Notes: generated by a model from the letters alone, not told the origin. 8,461 nt of DNA from an uncultured Ruminococcus sp. (GCA_937894495.1 CALCRR010000189.1:1-8461), one strand, 5' to 3'; counted from the stretch's first letter, positions 1 through 6,981 are shown. A program made the numbers and translations.

Positions 1-133
1 CCCACCTGCCGTACCTTTGTGGAGTGGGCAAGATATCGAGTCCTCCCCGGAGGGGTCCTCGCCGGACGGGGTGTTTCCCCCACCTGCCGTACCTTTGTGG
101 AGTGGGCAAGATATCGAGTCCTCCCCGGAGGGG
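1..133. repeat. Tandem repeat: 55-bp unit repeated with a 78-bp period
   Basis: Positions 1-55 and 79-133 are identical over 55 bp, separated by a 23-bp GC-rich spacer. The first copy touches the window edge, so the array may continue upstream. Each unit can form a small hairpin (CCCAC at 1-5 with GTGGG at 24-28, and again at 79-83 with 102-106) and carries a CCCCGGAGGGG inverted stretch. The period is a multiple of three, so one frame reads through as a 26-residue repeat. That frame has no ribosome binding site and shows no recognisable protein, so I treat this as non-coding repeat DNA. It is much GC-richer than the adjacent 230-530 region. Confidence 0.85.
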
Positions 134-177
134 AGGGGGCGCTTTTGTGGCTGCTCCCACTTTATGACGCTGCGCGA

Positions 178-241
178 ACCTTGTAAGCGAGTTTTTGTGC
201 GGCTTACCGAATAATTATGTAAACCGTTTTCTTACCTCTTA
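178..241 (+). repeat. Dispersed hairpin element R1, copy 1
   Basis: This 64-nt stretch matches the reverse complement of 8272-8335 without gaps at 54 of 64 positions, and a degenerate relative lies at 334-382. It runs from ACCTTGTAA through TTTTTGTGCGGCTTACCG to GTAAACCGTTTT and ends in the first 7-bp repeats. It can fold in two exclusive ways: GTAAGC (183-188) with GCTTAC (202-207), or CGGCTTAC (200-207) with GTAAACCG (219-226, one mismatch). It lies in non-coding DNA upstream of fucO. The name R1 is mine; I do not recognise a described family. No reading frame, tRNA or known riboswitch fits. Confidence 0.75.
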
Positions 242-260
242 CTTCTTACCTCTTACTTCT
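231..260 (+). repeat. Heptamer array (CTTACCT/CTTACTT)x4
   Basis: Four perfect-length 7-bp units alternate CTTACCT, CTTACTT, CTTACCT, CTTACTT and are followed by a partial CT. The array begins immediately after the R1 element and points towards fucO in the CTTAC orientation. It is far too short in unit length for a CRISPR. It resembles in style the short tandemly repeated heptanucleotides known from cyanobacteria, though the sequence differs. Confidence 0.9.
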
Positions 261-333
261 AAAAGACTTTGTGCGCCTTTATGGATTTTGTTTAGAATTT
301 TTTCCCCCACTAAAGCTGTGTGGAGTTTTTCAA

Positions 334-382
334 AACCTCTGTAATTGTGCGATTTACCACACAATTGGGTAAACCGTTTTCC
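334..382 (+). repeat. Degenerate copy of hairpin element R1 (copy 2)
   Basis: AACCTCTGTAA, TTGTGCGATTTACC, AATTGGGTAAACCGTTTTCC align in order with copy 1 after an internal gap of about 8 nt. The hairpin is retained with different bases: TTTACC (353-358) pairs with GGTAAA (368-373) around a 9-nt loop, extended by C350-G376 and G351-C375. The heptamer tail is absent. In its place is another inverted repeat, CCAGC (381-385) with GCTGG (409-413) enclosing CTCTG (394-398) with CAGAG (404-408). There is no T-tract, so it is not a convincing terminator. Confidence 0.6.
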
Positions 383-452
383 AGCCGCTGACACTCTGAT
401 ACCCAGAGGCTGGCAGAAACATGAAAAAATATAAAAATTTATATAAAATCTA

Positions 453-481
453 TTGCATTTGATAAAAAAATATTGTATAAT
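453..481 (+). promoter_or_regulatory. Probable sigma-A promoter of fucO
   Basis: A -35 box TTGCAT (453-458) lies 17 bp from a perfect -10 box TATAAT (476-481) in AT-rich DNA. Transcription would start near 488 and leave a leader of about 45 nt that includes the fucO ribosome binding site. Confidence 0.75.
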
Positions 482-517
482 GTTCATAACGGTTTTATCC
501 GATATATTGTATAATGT
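470..517 (+). promoter_or_regulatory. Duplicated 14-bp -10-like motif in the fucO promoter region
   Basis: ATATTGTATAATGT occurs at 470-483 and again at 504-517, 34 bp apart. The first copy supplies the -10 box. The second has TATAAT at 510-515 but no good -35 at 16-18 bp, and a start about 7 nt downstream (near 522) would fall inside the ribosome binding site. The second copy is therefore more likely a regulatory site or relic than a second functional promoter. Regulation is inferred only. Confidence 0.45.
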
Positions 518-533
518 GAAAGGCGGAATTATT

Positions 534-1682
534 ATGGCAAACAGAATGATACTCAACGAGACCTCGTATTTCGGCGCAGGCGCTATTGCTGAGGTGGTCA
601 ACGAGATAAACAAGAGAGCCTTCAAAAAGACCCTTGTTGTTACCGACCCCGACCTGCTGAAGTTCGGCGTTACACAGAAGGTCACAGACCTGATGGATAA
701 GGCTTCGCAGCCCTATGAGGTATACTCAAAGGTAAAGGCTAACCCGACTATTGCCAATGTCAACGAGGGCGTTGCGTGCTTTAAGAACGCAGGCGCTGAC
801 TCTATCGTTGCTGTGGGCGGCGGCTCGGCTATGGATACTGCCAAGGCTATCGGCATAATCGCAAACAACCCCGAGTTTGCTGATGTTGTTTCGCTGGAGG
901 GCGTTGCCGATACAAAGAACCCCTGCGTGCCTATCATCGCAGTGCCCACCACCGCAGGCACCGCTGCCGAGGTAACTATCAACTACGTTATCACCGATGA
1001 AGATAAAAAGAGAAAGTTCGTGTGCGTTGACCCCCATGATATCCCCGTTGTTGCAGTTGTTGACAGCGATATGATGTCCTCAATGCCAAAGGGTCTCACA
1101 GCTTCAACAGGTATGGACGCTCTCACCCACGCTATCGAGGGCTACACCACTCTGGCAGCGTGGGAGCTGACAGACGCCCTGCACCTTAAAGCTATCGAGA
1201 TAATAGGCAGATCTCTCAGAGCTGCCTGCGATAACGACCCCAAGGGCAGAGAGGATATGGCTCTGGGTCAGTATGTGGCTGGCATGGGCTTTTCAAACGT
1301 AGGCTTAGGCGTGGTTCACGGCATGGCTCACCCTCTGGGCGCATTTTACGATACCCCCCACGGCATAGCAAACGCAGTGCTGCTGCCTTATGTTATGGAG
1401 TATAATGCTGAGTACACAGGCGACAAGTTCAAGTATATCGCCGAGGCTATGGGCGTTGATACCAACGGTATGTCTCAGGAGGAGTACAGGGCGGCTGCTG
1501 TTAACGCAGTAAAGCAGCTCTCCAAGGACGTCGGTATCCCCGAGAAGCTCCACGAGATAGGCGTAAAGGAGGAAGACCTGCAGGCACTGAGCGAGTCCGC
1601 ATTCGCAGACGTTTGCACAGGCGGCAACCCCAGACCCTGCACTGTTGAGTCTATCCTGGAGATATACAAGAAAGCCTTTTAG
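534..1682 (+). CDS. fucO: Lactaldehyde reductase (iron-dependent group III alcohol dehydrogenase)
   Basis: The enzyme reduces L-lactaldehyde to (S)-1,2-propanediol with NADH, the anaerobic redox-balancing step of L-fucose and L-rhamnose breakdown in the cytoplasm. The 382-residue protein has the same length as E. coli FucO as I recall it and aligns with it essentially without gaps. It shares the start MANRMILNET and long blocks such as PTTAGTAAEVTINYVITDE and ALGQYVAGMGFSNVGLG. The NAD-binding GGGS is at residues 95-98. The Fe(II) ligands are D195, H199, H262 and H276. I chose the start at 534 rather than an earlier in-frame ATG at 453 because AAAGGCGG (519-526) sits 7 nt upstream and the FucO N-terminus begins exactly here; 453 lies inside the promoter. 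A strong terminator follows, so it is probably monocistronic. No fucose or rhamnose genes are visible, so ethanol or other short aldehydes could be its real substrates. Confidence 0.93.
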   Translation: MANRMILNETSYFGAGAIAEVVNEINKRAFKKTLVVTDPDLLKFGVTQKVTDLMDKASQPYEVYSKVKANPTIANVNEGVACFKNAGADSIVAVGGGSAMDTAKAIGIIANNPEFADVVSLEGVADTKNPCVPIIAVPTTAGTAAEVTINYVITDEDKKRKFVCVDPHDIPVVAVVDSDMMSSMPKGLTASTGMDALTHAIEGYTTLAAWELTDALHLKAIEIIGRSLRAACDNDPKGREDMALGQYVAGMGFSNVGLGVVHGMAHPLGAFYDTPHGIANAVLLPYVMEYNAEYTGDKFKYIAEAMGVDTNGMSQEEYRAAAVNAVKQLSKDVGIPEKLHEIGVKEEDLQALSESAFADVCTGGNPRPCTVESILEIYKKAF

Positions 1683-1685
1683 AAA

Positions 1686-1699
1686 TAAGATGTAAGATG
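1686..1699 (-). repeat. Two heptamer units just after the fucO stop
   Basis: TAAGATG TAAGATG begins 3 nt after the fucO stop codon. On the minus strand it reads CATCTTACATCTTA, the same CTTACAT variant found in front of the GH2 gene, so it is complementary to that array. Confidence 0.7.
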
Positions 1700-1737
1700 C
1701 CGGGACTTTGACCATAGCATAATACTGAAACTATTCG

Positions 1738-1784
1738 GCGGAAAACAAGATATGAGCGTTTCTATCTTGTTTTCCGCTTTTTTT
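1738..1784 (+). terminator. Intrinsic terminator of fucO
   Basis: A perfect 15-bp inverted repeat (GCGGAAAACAAGATA at 1738-1752 and its complement at 1763-1777) with a 10-nt loop is followed at once by seven T residues (1778-1784). This should separate fucO from the downstream glycosidase transcript. Confidence 0.93.
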
Positions 1785-1794
1785 GTTGTAAAAC

Positions 1795-1862
1795 GTAAGA
1801 TGTAAAAGATCCGCACAAAGCAGAGTAAGAGCGGGTCTTACCTCTTACATCTGAAAAGGAGG
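1795..1862 (+). promoter_or_regulatory. GH2 leader: inverted heptamers abutting the ribosome binding site
   Basis: GTAAGATGTAAAAGAT (1795-1810, antisense heptamers) faces CTTACCT CTTACAT CT (1837-1852, sense heptamers). AGATGTAA (1798-1805) pairs perfectly with TTACATCT (1845-1852), and GATCCGC (1808-1814) with GCGGGTC (1832-1838) apart from one G-T, giving an interrupted stem-loop. The Shine-Dalgarno GGAGG (1858-1862) starts 5 nt after the stem and lies 8 nt before the ATG. I see no convincing -35/-10 pair between the fucO terminator and this gene, so its promoter is unresolved. Confidence 0.55.
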
Positions 1863-1870
1863 ACGTATAT

Positions 1871-4800
1871 ATGAGAGAAACAACACTGTTTACCGCAGGG
1901 TGGGAGTTCTGTAAAAATCCCATCGGCACCGAGTATGATAGAGCGCAGGGCTGGGCGGCTGTTGACCTGCCCCATGACTGGCTGATATATAACACTAAAG
2001 ATCTGTATGAGACCTCAACAGGCTGGTACAGGACCACCCTTGAAGTGCCCGACGACGGGCTGCGCACCTCGCTGCGGTTCGAGGGTGTGTATATGGACTG
2101 CAAGGTATATGTGAACGGCAGGCTGGCAGGCGAGTGGAAGTACGGCTATACCACCTTTGAGTTCGATATCACCGACCTGCTGCATGAGGGCGAAAATCTT
2201 ATCGCTGTGAGAGTTGACTACCGTGAGCCGAATTCACGCTGGTATTCGGGCGCAGGAATTTTCCGCAACGTGTGGCTGAACCGCTTTGCACAGACCCATT
2301 TTACCCCCGACGGTATCTATATCTCAGCCGATACCGAGGGCAATGTTACCCTTACCGCCGAGGTGGAAAGACCCGAGAGCGACACCGCCGAGGACCTTAA
2401 AATAAAAGCCCTTATATATCAGCAGACGGGCGATGATGACTATGAGCTGCTCGACGAAAAGGAATACGCCTGCACCGCTGTGGACAAATGCGTGCTGCCT
2501 GAGCCTGTGGTGAGGGAGGGCTTTAAGTATTCGGTAAATAATTTCAGCCTGAAAGTGAATGAGCCGAAGCTTTGGGATATAGAGTCGCCGAACCTCTATG
2601 TCTACAGCGTTATGCTCTATAAAAACGGCGAGCTTATCGACTTTGAGGGCGGCGAGTTCGGCTTTCGCAAAATGGAGTTCACCACCGACAAGGGCTTTTT
2701 CCTTAACGGCAGGCACGTAAAGCTCCACGGCTGCTGTGAGCACCACGATCTTGGCGCACTGGGGGCAGCTGTCAACAAGACCGCCCTTAAAAGACAGCTG
2801 GAAAAGCTGAGAGTTATGGGCATAAACGCCATACGCACCAGCCATAATCCCCCGGCGGTGGAGCTGCTGGAGCTGGCGGACGAGATGGGCTTTCTTATCC
2901 TTGACGAGGGCTTTGATATGTGGGAGCTTAACAAAACGCAGTATGACTACGCCAACTTCTTCCCCCACCGGATAGAAAAAGACGTTGCCGCATGGGTGCG
3001 CCGTGACCGCAACCACCCCTGCCTTATCGGCTGGAGCATTGGCAACGAGATATACGATACCCATGCTAGTGAAAGAGGGCAGGAGGTAACTGCAAAGCTC
3101 AGACACTTAGTGGAGCTGCACGACCCAAGGCGCAACGGCTATGTTACCATAGGCTCAAACTACATGGCAAGCGAGACTGCCCAAAGGTGTGCAGATATAC
3201 TTAAAATAGCAGGCTATAACTACGCCGAAAGGCTTTATGAGGAGCACCACCGTGACCACCCCGACTGGGCTATCTACGGCAGCGAGACTTCATCGGTGGT
3301 GCAGTCAAGGGGTATCTATCACTTCCCCAAGGAGCAGTCCATAGTTTGCGATGATGACGAGCAGTGCTCCTCCCTTGGCAACAGCTCACCTGCCTGGGCA
3401 GCAAAAAGCCAGGAGGCTTGCATAATCCCCGACAGAGACGCCGGGTTCTGCGCAGGTCAGTTTATCTGGACGGGCTTTGACTACATCGGCGAGCCTACCC
3501 CATACTCCACCAAAAACAGCTATTTCGGTCAGATAGATACCGCAGGCTTTTATAAGGACAGCGCTTATATCTTCCGCTCTGCATGGACGGACTATAAGGC
3601 TGCCCCCTTTGTACATATCTTCCCCTACTGGGACTTCACCGAGGGTGAGATAATTGATGTGAGGGTGGCTTCAAATGCGCCGAGGGTCGAGCTTTTCTTA
3701 AACGGCGAAAAGGCGGCAGAGCAGGACTTTGACAGGCTCCGCGGCAAGGAGTTGACCCTTGATACCAAGCTTGCCTACAAAAAGGGCGAGCTGCTTGCCA
3801 TAGCCTTTGATGAAAATGGTGCGGAGATAGCAAGGGACGTTCAGCGCTCATTCACAGATACCGCAGAGCTGCGCCTCACCCCCGATAAAACACAGCTGAA
3901 AGCCGACGGCAGAGACCTTATTTTTATAGATATATCGGCTTATGATAAAGACGGCACCTTTGTTGCCAACGCAAATAACAGAGCCTTTGTGAGCGTATCG
4001 GGCGCAGGCAGGCTGGTGGGTCTTGATAACGGCGACTCCACCGATTATGAGCAGTATAAGGGAGTATCACGCAGACTGTTCTCAGGCAAGCTGCTGGCGA
4101 TAGTTGCGGCTAAAAATGAGGGCGGCGAGATAAAGGTGAGGGTGACTTCACCCGCACTGCCCGAAAGCCTGCTGACCCTCAGCGCAGTCAAAGACGAGAA
4201 TGAAGATGAGCACACCTGCCTTGCCGAAAACACCCCGAGAGAGTTTGACTGCACCGCAGGGGAGAATGATATCCCCGTGAGAAAGATAGAGCTTCTGAGC
4301 AGCAGCCGCAAGTTCACCCCCGAGTGTACCGAGATAGAGTTTGAAGCTAAGGTGTTCCCCGAAAACTCCACCTATTCAGACGAGATAGAATACCGCATAA
4401 CCACCGTCAACGGTATCGACTCAAAGCTGGCTGTTATAAAGTCGGCTGAGGGCAGGAATGTCACCCTTAAATGCCTTGGTGACGGCGAGTTCTATCTGCG
4501 TGCCCTCTGCAAAAACGGCACCGAAAAATACCACATTATCTCCGCCGTTAAGCTCACAGCCCAGGGGCTGGGCAGCGCACTTATCGACCCCTATGAGATG
4601 GTCATGGGCGGATCATACTCGATCACAAGCGGCAGCGTTTCAAACGGCATACAGCACGGCGCAAGCTACGGCGTGGGCGGCGGATATTTCGGCTTTGAGA
4701 ATGTTGACTTTGGCAGCATAGGCAGCGACAGGATAACTCTGCCCATATTCGCAAACTGCTCTATCCCCGTAAGGATAAGGATATATGACGGCATACCAAA

Positions 4801-5350
4801 GGAGGGCGGCGAGCTGCTGGGAGACTACGAATACTTCGTGCAGCCCCCCATCTGGCTGACCTACCAGCCCCAGACCTACAGGCTGCCCAAGGTGCTTAAA
4901 GGCGTACACACGCTGGTGTTTGAGTCCGCCGACGCTTACGACGTACAGGGCTTTGTTTTTGAGCGCCGCCTTAAAGAGACCGCCGAGCTGGCAGCTCTTG
5001 ACCGTGAGAACATCTACGGCGACAAGTTCACCCTTGGTGATGACGCTATAACGGGTATCGGCAACAATGTCACCATAGATTTTGGCGAGTTCGACTTTAC
5101 CGAGGTAATACCCGCAAAGGTCATCATCACAGGCAGGTCGCAGCTGCCCACCAACAGCATACACATCATATTCACAGGCGAGGAGGAAAAGCGTGTGCTC
5201 TGCGAGTTCGAGGGCGCAGCCGACTACACCCCCAGAGAGTTTGATATAGACGGCATAAGCGGCAGAGTAAAGGTGCAGCTGGCATTCCTGCCGGGCAGCG
5301 ATTTTGATCTCAGATCAATAAGGTTTGCACAGGCAGAGCAGGAAAAGTGA
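1871..5350 (+). CDS. GH2 beta-galactosidase-like glycosidase with DUF4982-type and CBM6-like modules
   Basis: This 1159-residue retaining glycoside hydrolase of family 2 probably removes beta-galactosyl residues from oligosaccharides. The order is: GH2 sugar-binding domain (about 1-140, with DLPHDW 32-37), immunoglobulin-like domain (about 145-270) and TIM barrel (about 275-560). The barrel holds the acid/base E393 in SIGNE and the nucleophile E472 in YGSETSS. A DUF4982-type domain follows (about 575-640, HIFPYWDF and VELFLNG), then a GH2 C-terminal Ig-like domain (about 665-770, PDKTQLKADG). The last 260 residues look like two CBM6-type beta-sandwiches (about 900-1035 and 1045-1157). No signal peptide, membrane segment or cell-wall anchor is seen, so it should act in the cytoplasm on imported sugars. 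GGAGG lies 8 nt before the chosen ATG. It probably leads an operon with the next two genes. The barrel type favours beta-galactosidase over beta-glucuronidase, but related GH2 activities remain possible. Confidence 0.88.
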   Translation: MRETTLFTAGWEFCKNPIGTEYDRAQGWAAVDLPHDWLIYNTKDLYETSTGWYRTTLEVPDDGLRTSLRFEGVYMDCKVYVNGRLAGEWKYGYTTFEFDITDLLHEGENLIAVRVDYREPNSRWYSGAGIFRNVWLNRFAQTHFTPDGIYISADTEGNVTLTAEVERPESDTAEDLKIKALIYQQTGDDDYELLDEKEYACTAVDKCVLPEPVVREGFKYSVNNFSLKVNEPKLWDIESPNLYVYSVMLYKNGELIDFEGGEFGFRKMEFTTDKGFFLNGRHVKLHGCCEHHDLGALGAAVNKTALKRQLEKLRVMGINAIRTSHNPPAVELLELADEMGFLILDEGFDMWELNKTQYDYANFFPHRIEKDVAAWVRRDRNHPCLIGWSIGNEIYDTHASERGQEVTAKLRHLVELHDPRRNGYVTIGSNYMASETAQRCADILKIAGYNYAERLYEEHHRDHPDWAIYGSETSSVVQSRGIYHFPKEQSIVCDDDEQCSSLGNSSPAWAAKSQEACIIPDRDAGFCAGQFIWTGFDYIGEPTPYSTKNSYFGQIDTAGFYKDSAYIFRSAWTDYKAAPFVHIFPYWDFTEGEIIDVRVASNAPRVELFLNGEKAAEQDFDRLRGKELTLDTKLAYKKGELLAIAFDENGAEIARDVQRSFTDTAELRLTPDKTQLKADGRDLIFIDISAYDKDGTFVANANNRAFVSVSGAGRLVGLDNGDSTDYEQYKGVSRRLFSGKLLAIVAAKNEGGEIKVRVTSPALPESLLTLSAVKDENEDEHTCLAENTPREFDCTAGENDIPVRKIELLSSSRKFTPECTEIEFEAKVFPENSTYSDEIEYRITTVNGIDSKLAVIKSAEGRNVTLKCLGDGEFYLRALCKNGTEKYHIISAVKLTAQGLGSALIDPYEMVMGGSYSITSGSVSNGIQHGASYGVGGGYFGFENVDFGSIGSDRITLPIFANCSIPVRIRIYDGIPKEGGELLGDYEYFVQPPIWLTYQPQTYRLPKVLKGVHTLVFESADAYDVQGFVFERRLKETAELAALDRENIYGDKFTLGDDAITGIGNNVTIDFGEFDFTEVIPAKVIITGRSQLPTNSIHIIFTGEEEKRVLCEFEGAADYTPREFDIDGISGRVKVQLAFLPGSDFDLRSIRFAQAEQEK

Positions 5351-5354
5351 TATT

Positions 5355-5615
5355 ATGGGAATATTCAAAAGAAAGCTCACCCTGCCCGTACCCAAGGAAT
5401 GTGAGGGCATGGAGATAAAAATACAGAGCTCCACCTGCACAGGGGAGAAAACCATAGGCTTTTCAGACCGCAGAACAGGCGAGCTCAGATACCCCGAGCT
5501 GGTACGCTCGCAGGCAGATATAGAAGCGTTTTATGAAAAATACGGCTTAACCGACCGGCATTCTATAGATCAACTAATATCACAGCTCAGGCAAACTAAA
5601 ACGCACAAGGTATGA
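5355..5615 (+). CDS. Small orphan protein (86 aa), coupled to the GH2 gene
   Basis: I do not recognise the family. The protein starts MGIFKRKLTLPVPKE, is charged and soluble-looking, has no signal peptide or membrane helix, and contains two cysteines (residues 17 and 33). The C-terminal half (DIEAFYEKYGL, then HSIDQLISQL) looks helical. The ATG is 4 nt after the GH2 stop, with a weak AGGAAAAG (5340-5347) inside the end of the GH2 gene, so it is probably translated by coupling. An in-frame ATG at 5325 inside the GH2 gene is less likely because it has no ribosome binding site. Codon use resembles the neighbours until roughly the last 15 codons, which are more AT-rich. The case for a real gene rests on position, length and codon pattern only. 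Confidence 0.65.
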   Translation: MGIFKRKLTLPVPKECEGMEIKIQSSTCTGEKTIGFSDRRTGELRYPELVRSQADIEAFYEKYGLTDRHSIDQLISQLRQTKTHKV

Positions 5616-5642
5616 TATCAAATAAAGCAGGAAAAGAAAGCT

Positions 5643-5683
5643 CTTACATCTTACCTCTTACATCTTACATCTAAAAAAGGAGG
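5643..5683 (+). repeat. Heptamer array (CTTACAT/CTTACCT)x4 abutting the fliB-like ribosome binding site
   Basis: The units CTTACAT, CTTACCT, CTTACAT, CTTACAT plus CT occupy 5643-5672. They are followed by six A residues and the Shine-Dalgarno GGAGG (5679-5683), 7 nt before the ATG at 5691. The arrangement CTTACATCT, then an A-rich spacer, then GGAGG is the same as in front of the GH2 gene. No promoter or terminator is visible between 5616 and 5690. Confidence 0.88.
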
Positions 5684-5690
5684 CTCTGAA

Positions 5691-6821
5691 ATGACCCTGC
5701 ATTTCCCCGATATATTTGAACAGTTTTGCTGCACAGGCTCGCTGTGTGAGGATAACTGCTGTAAGATAGGCTGGGACATCGAGATAGATAAGGACACCTA
5801 CAGCTTTTATAAGTCCCTTGACAGTGAGCTGGGCAGGCGGCTTATCAACAGCATATATGAGGAGGAGGGCTGCCTTTATATGAGCCAGCCCCGGGGCTGC
5901 CCCTTTATGAACGAGCAGGGGCTTTGCAGCGTACAGCTCGCCCACGGGGAGGAGCATATCTCGGATATCTGCCGTGAGCACCCACGGTTCTATGAGTGGT
6001 TTAACGACTACAAGGAAGCAGGGGTGGGGCTTTGCTGCGAGGAGGTCTGCCGCCTTATATGCGCCCACCCGAAGCCCATACTCTTCTCCGAAAAGGAGAC
6101 AGATGAAGAGCCCGACGATCTGGAGTTTGACCCCGAGCTTTTAAAGGGCGTAAAAAAGATACGTGACAGGATAATAGATATTCTGCAGGACAGGGGCTTT
6201 TCGCTGACCGAGCGCCTTGGCATTATCCTCTGCGCCGAGGAGGACATACAGCAGGCGGTGCTTGACGAAGACCCCCACAGGCTCACACAGCTCTCGGGAA
6301 TGCTGGCTATCGACGGCTTTCGCATAGAGATAGTAAACGAGTGCCGTGACGGCATTTATATGGAGCAGCATAAGGCATACCGAGCTATGCTCGATGTACT
6401 TGGCAGAATGGAGTATATCCACCCGCAGCTGAAAGAGCTTTTTGAGACCGACGATAAGCAGCTTGAAGAAATACTTAGCAAGGAGCGGCTTTTTGACCGT
6501 GAGTACAAAGACCTCAGCTATGAGCTTGAACACATCGCCGTGTATTTTATCTACCGCTATCTTATAAAAGCCGTCAGGGACGGTGCAGTTACCGAAAGAC
6601 TGTACATGGCGGTTTTCTGCACTCTGGCGGTAAGGCTTTTGTTTTTGAAGGAATACAGCGAAAAAAATTCCCTGCCCGAAACCCCGCGCAGAGAATGGCT
6701 GATAAAAGAATTTTCAAAAGAGATAGAATACAGCGCCGACAACATGGATATCATCTATGAGGAGATACAGGAGGGCTGTGTAACATACTCTATGCTGCAA
6801 GGTATGCTGTCCGGAGAGTAA
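5691..6821 (+). CDS. FliB-like (flagellin) lysine-N-methylase
   Basis: FliB methylates lysine side chains of flagellin; the Salmonella enzyme is reported to need a 4Fe-4S cluster and S-adenosylmethionine. This 376-residue protein has the family's cysteine-rich N-terminus: C13, C14, C19, C23 and C24 (CEDNCCKIGWDIEID), then C61, C70 and C79 with GCPFMNEQGLCS, then CREHPRF at 94-100 and further cysteines C115, C116, C120 and C124. The rest is helical and lacks motifs I can name. GGAGG lies 7 nt before the start. No flagellin or other flagellar gene is in the window, so the substrate is uncertain; it may modify another protein, and the family name should not be read as proof of motility. It is probably the last gene of the GH2 transcript and is followed by two hairpins. 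Confidence 0.85.
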   Translation: MTLHFPDIFEQFCCTGSLCEDNCCKIGWDIEIDKDTYSFYKSLDSELGRRLINSIYEEEGCLYMSQPRGCPFMNEQGLCSVQLAHGEEHISDICREHPRFYEWFNDYKEAGVGLCCEEVCRLICAHPKPILFSEKETDEEPDDLEFDPELLKGVKKIRDRIIDILQDRGFSLTERLGIILCAEEDIQQAVLDEDPHRLTQLSGMLAIDGFRIEIVNECRDGIYMEQHKAYRAMLDVLGRMEYIHPQLKELFETDDKQLEEILSKERLFDREYKDLSYELEHIAVYFIYRYLIKAVRDGAVTERLYMAVFCTLAVRLLFLKEYSEKNSLPETPRREWLIKEFSKEIEYSADNMDIIYEEIQEGCVTYSMLQGMLSGE

Positions 6822-6824
6822 AGA

Positions 6825-6893
6825 CAAGAGGCAGGATACCCCTGTCTGAACTATGTCAGATAAACAGGGGTCCCTGCCTCTTGCCTCTGTTAT
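6825..6893 (+). terminator. Heptamer-built hairpin after the fliB-like gene
   Basis: CAAGAGGCAGG (6825-6835) pairs with CCTGCCTCTTG (6873-6883) over 11 bp. ACCCCTG (6838-6844) pairs with CAGGGGT (6865-6871), and TCTGA (6845-6849) with TCAGA (6856-6860). The arm starts 3 nt after the stop codon. Its outer stem consists of opposed heptamer units (CTTGCCT at 6880-6886 and its complement). No T-run follows directly, so this hairpin may protect the mRNA end or help the next terminator rather than terminate alone. It could also act on the converging transcript. Confidence 0.7.
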
Positions 6894-6922
6894 GGGCGAA
6901 CAATGTTCGCCCTTTATTTTTT
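6894..6922 (+). terminator. Intrinsic terminator of the GH2-fliB transcript
   Basis: GGGCGAACA (6894-6902) and TGTTCGCCC (6904-6912) form a compact stem followed by TTTATTTTTT (6913-6922). This is a good rho-independent terminator for the plus strand. The minus-strand side lacks a T-run, so it probably does not end the converging fem transcript. Confidence 0.88.
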
Positions 6923-6981
6923 CGTCTATTCTAAAAAACGCACTGTGTTCGTCTTATCCGCAAAGGTCGTTAAAAGGTGTT

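Noticed and set aside
17..214. Open frame of 65 codons across the 78-bp repeats
   Set aside because: No ribosome binding site; the periodic protein arises only because 78 is divisible by three; no recognisable family.
178..230. tRNA, riboswitch or insertion-sequence end
   Set aside because: No cloverleaf, no known aptamer signature, and no transposase or target-site duplication in the window; the three-copy hairpin repeat is the best description.
231..260. CRISPR array
   Set aside because: Units are 7 bp with no spacers, and no cas genes are present.
381..413. Terminator of an upstream gene
   Set aside because: The inverted repeat lacks a T-tract on either strand and no upstream gene end is visible.
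239..685. Minus-strand frame of 148 codons
   Set aside because: It runs through the heptamers, the fucO promoter and the start of fucO; low-complexity translation and no ribosome binding site.
2324..3106. Minus-strand frame of 260 codons inside the GH2 gene
   Set aside because: Antisense shadow of the GH2 catalytic region; the plus-strand frame is continuous and conserved.
5616..5690. Separate promoter for the fliB-like gene
   Set aside because: No -35/-10 pair with acceptable spacing is visible, and no terminator separates it from the upstream gene.
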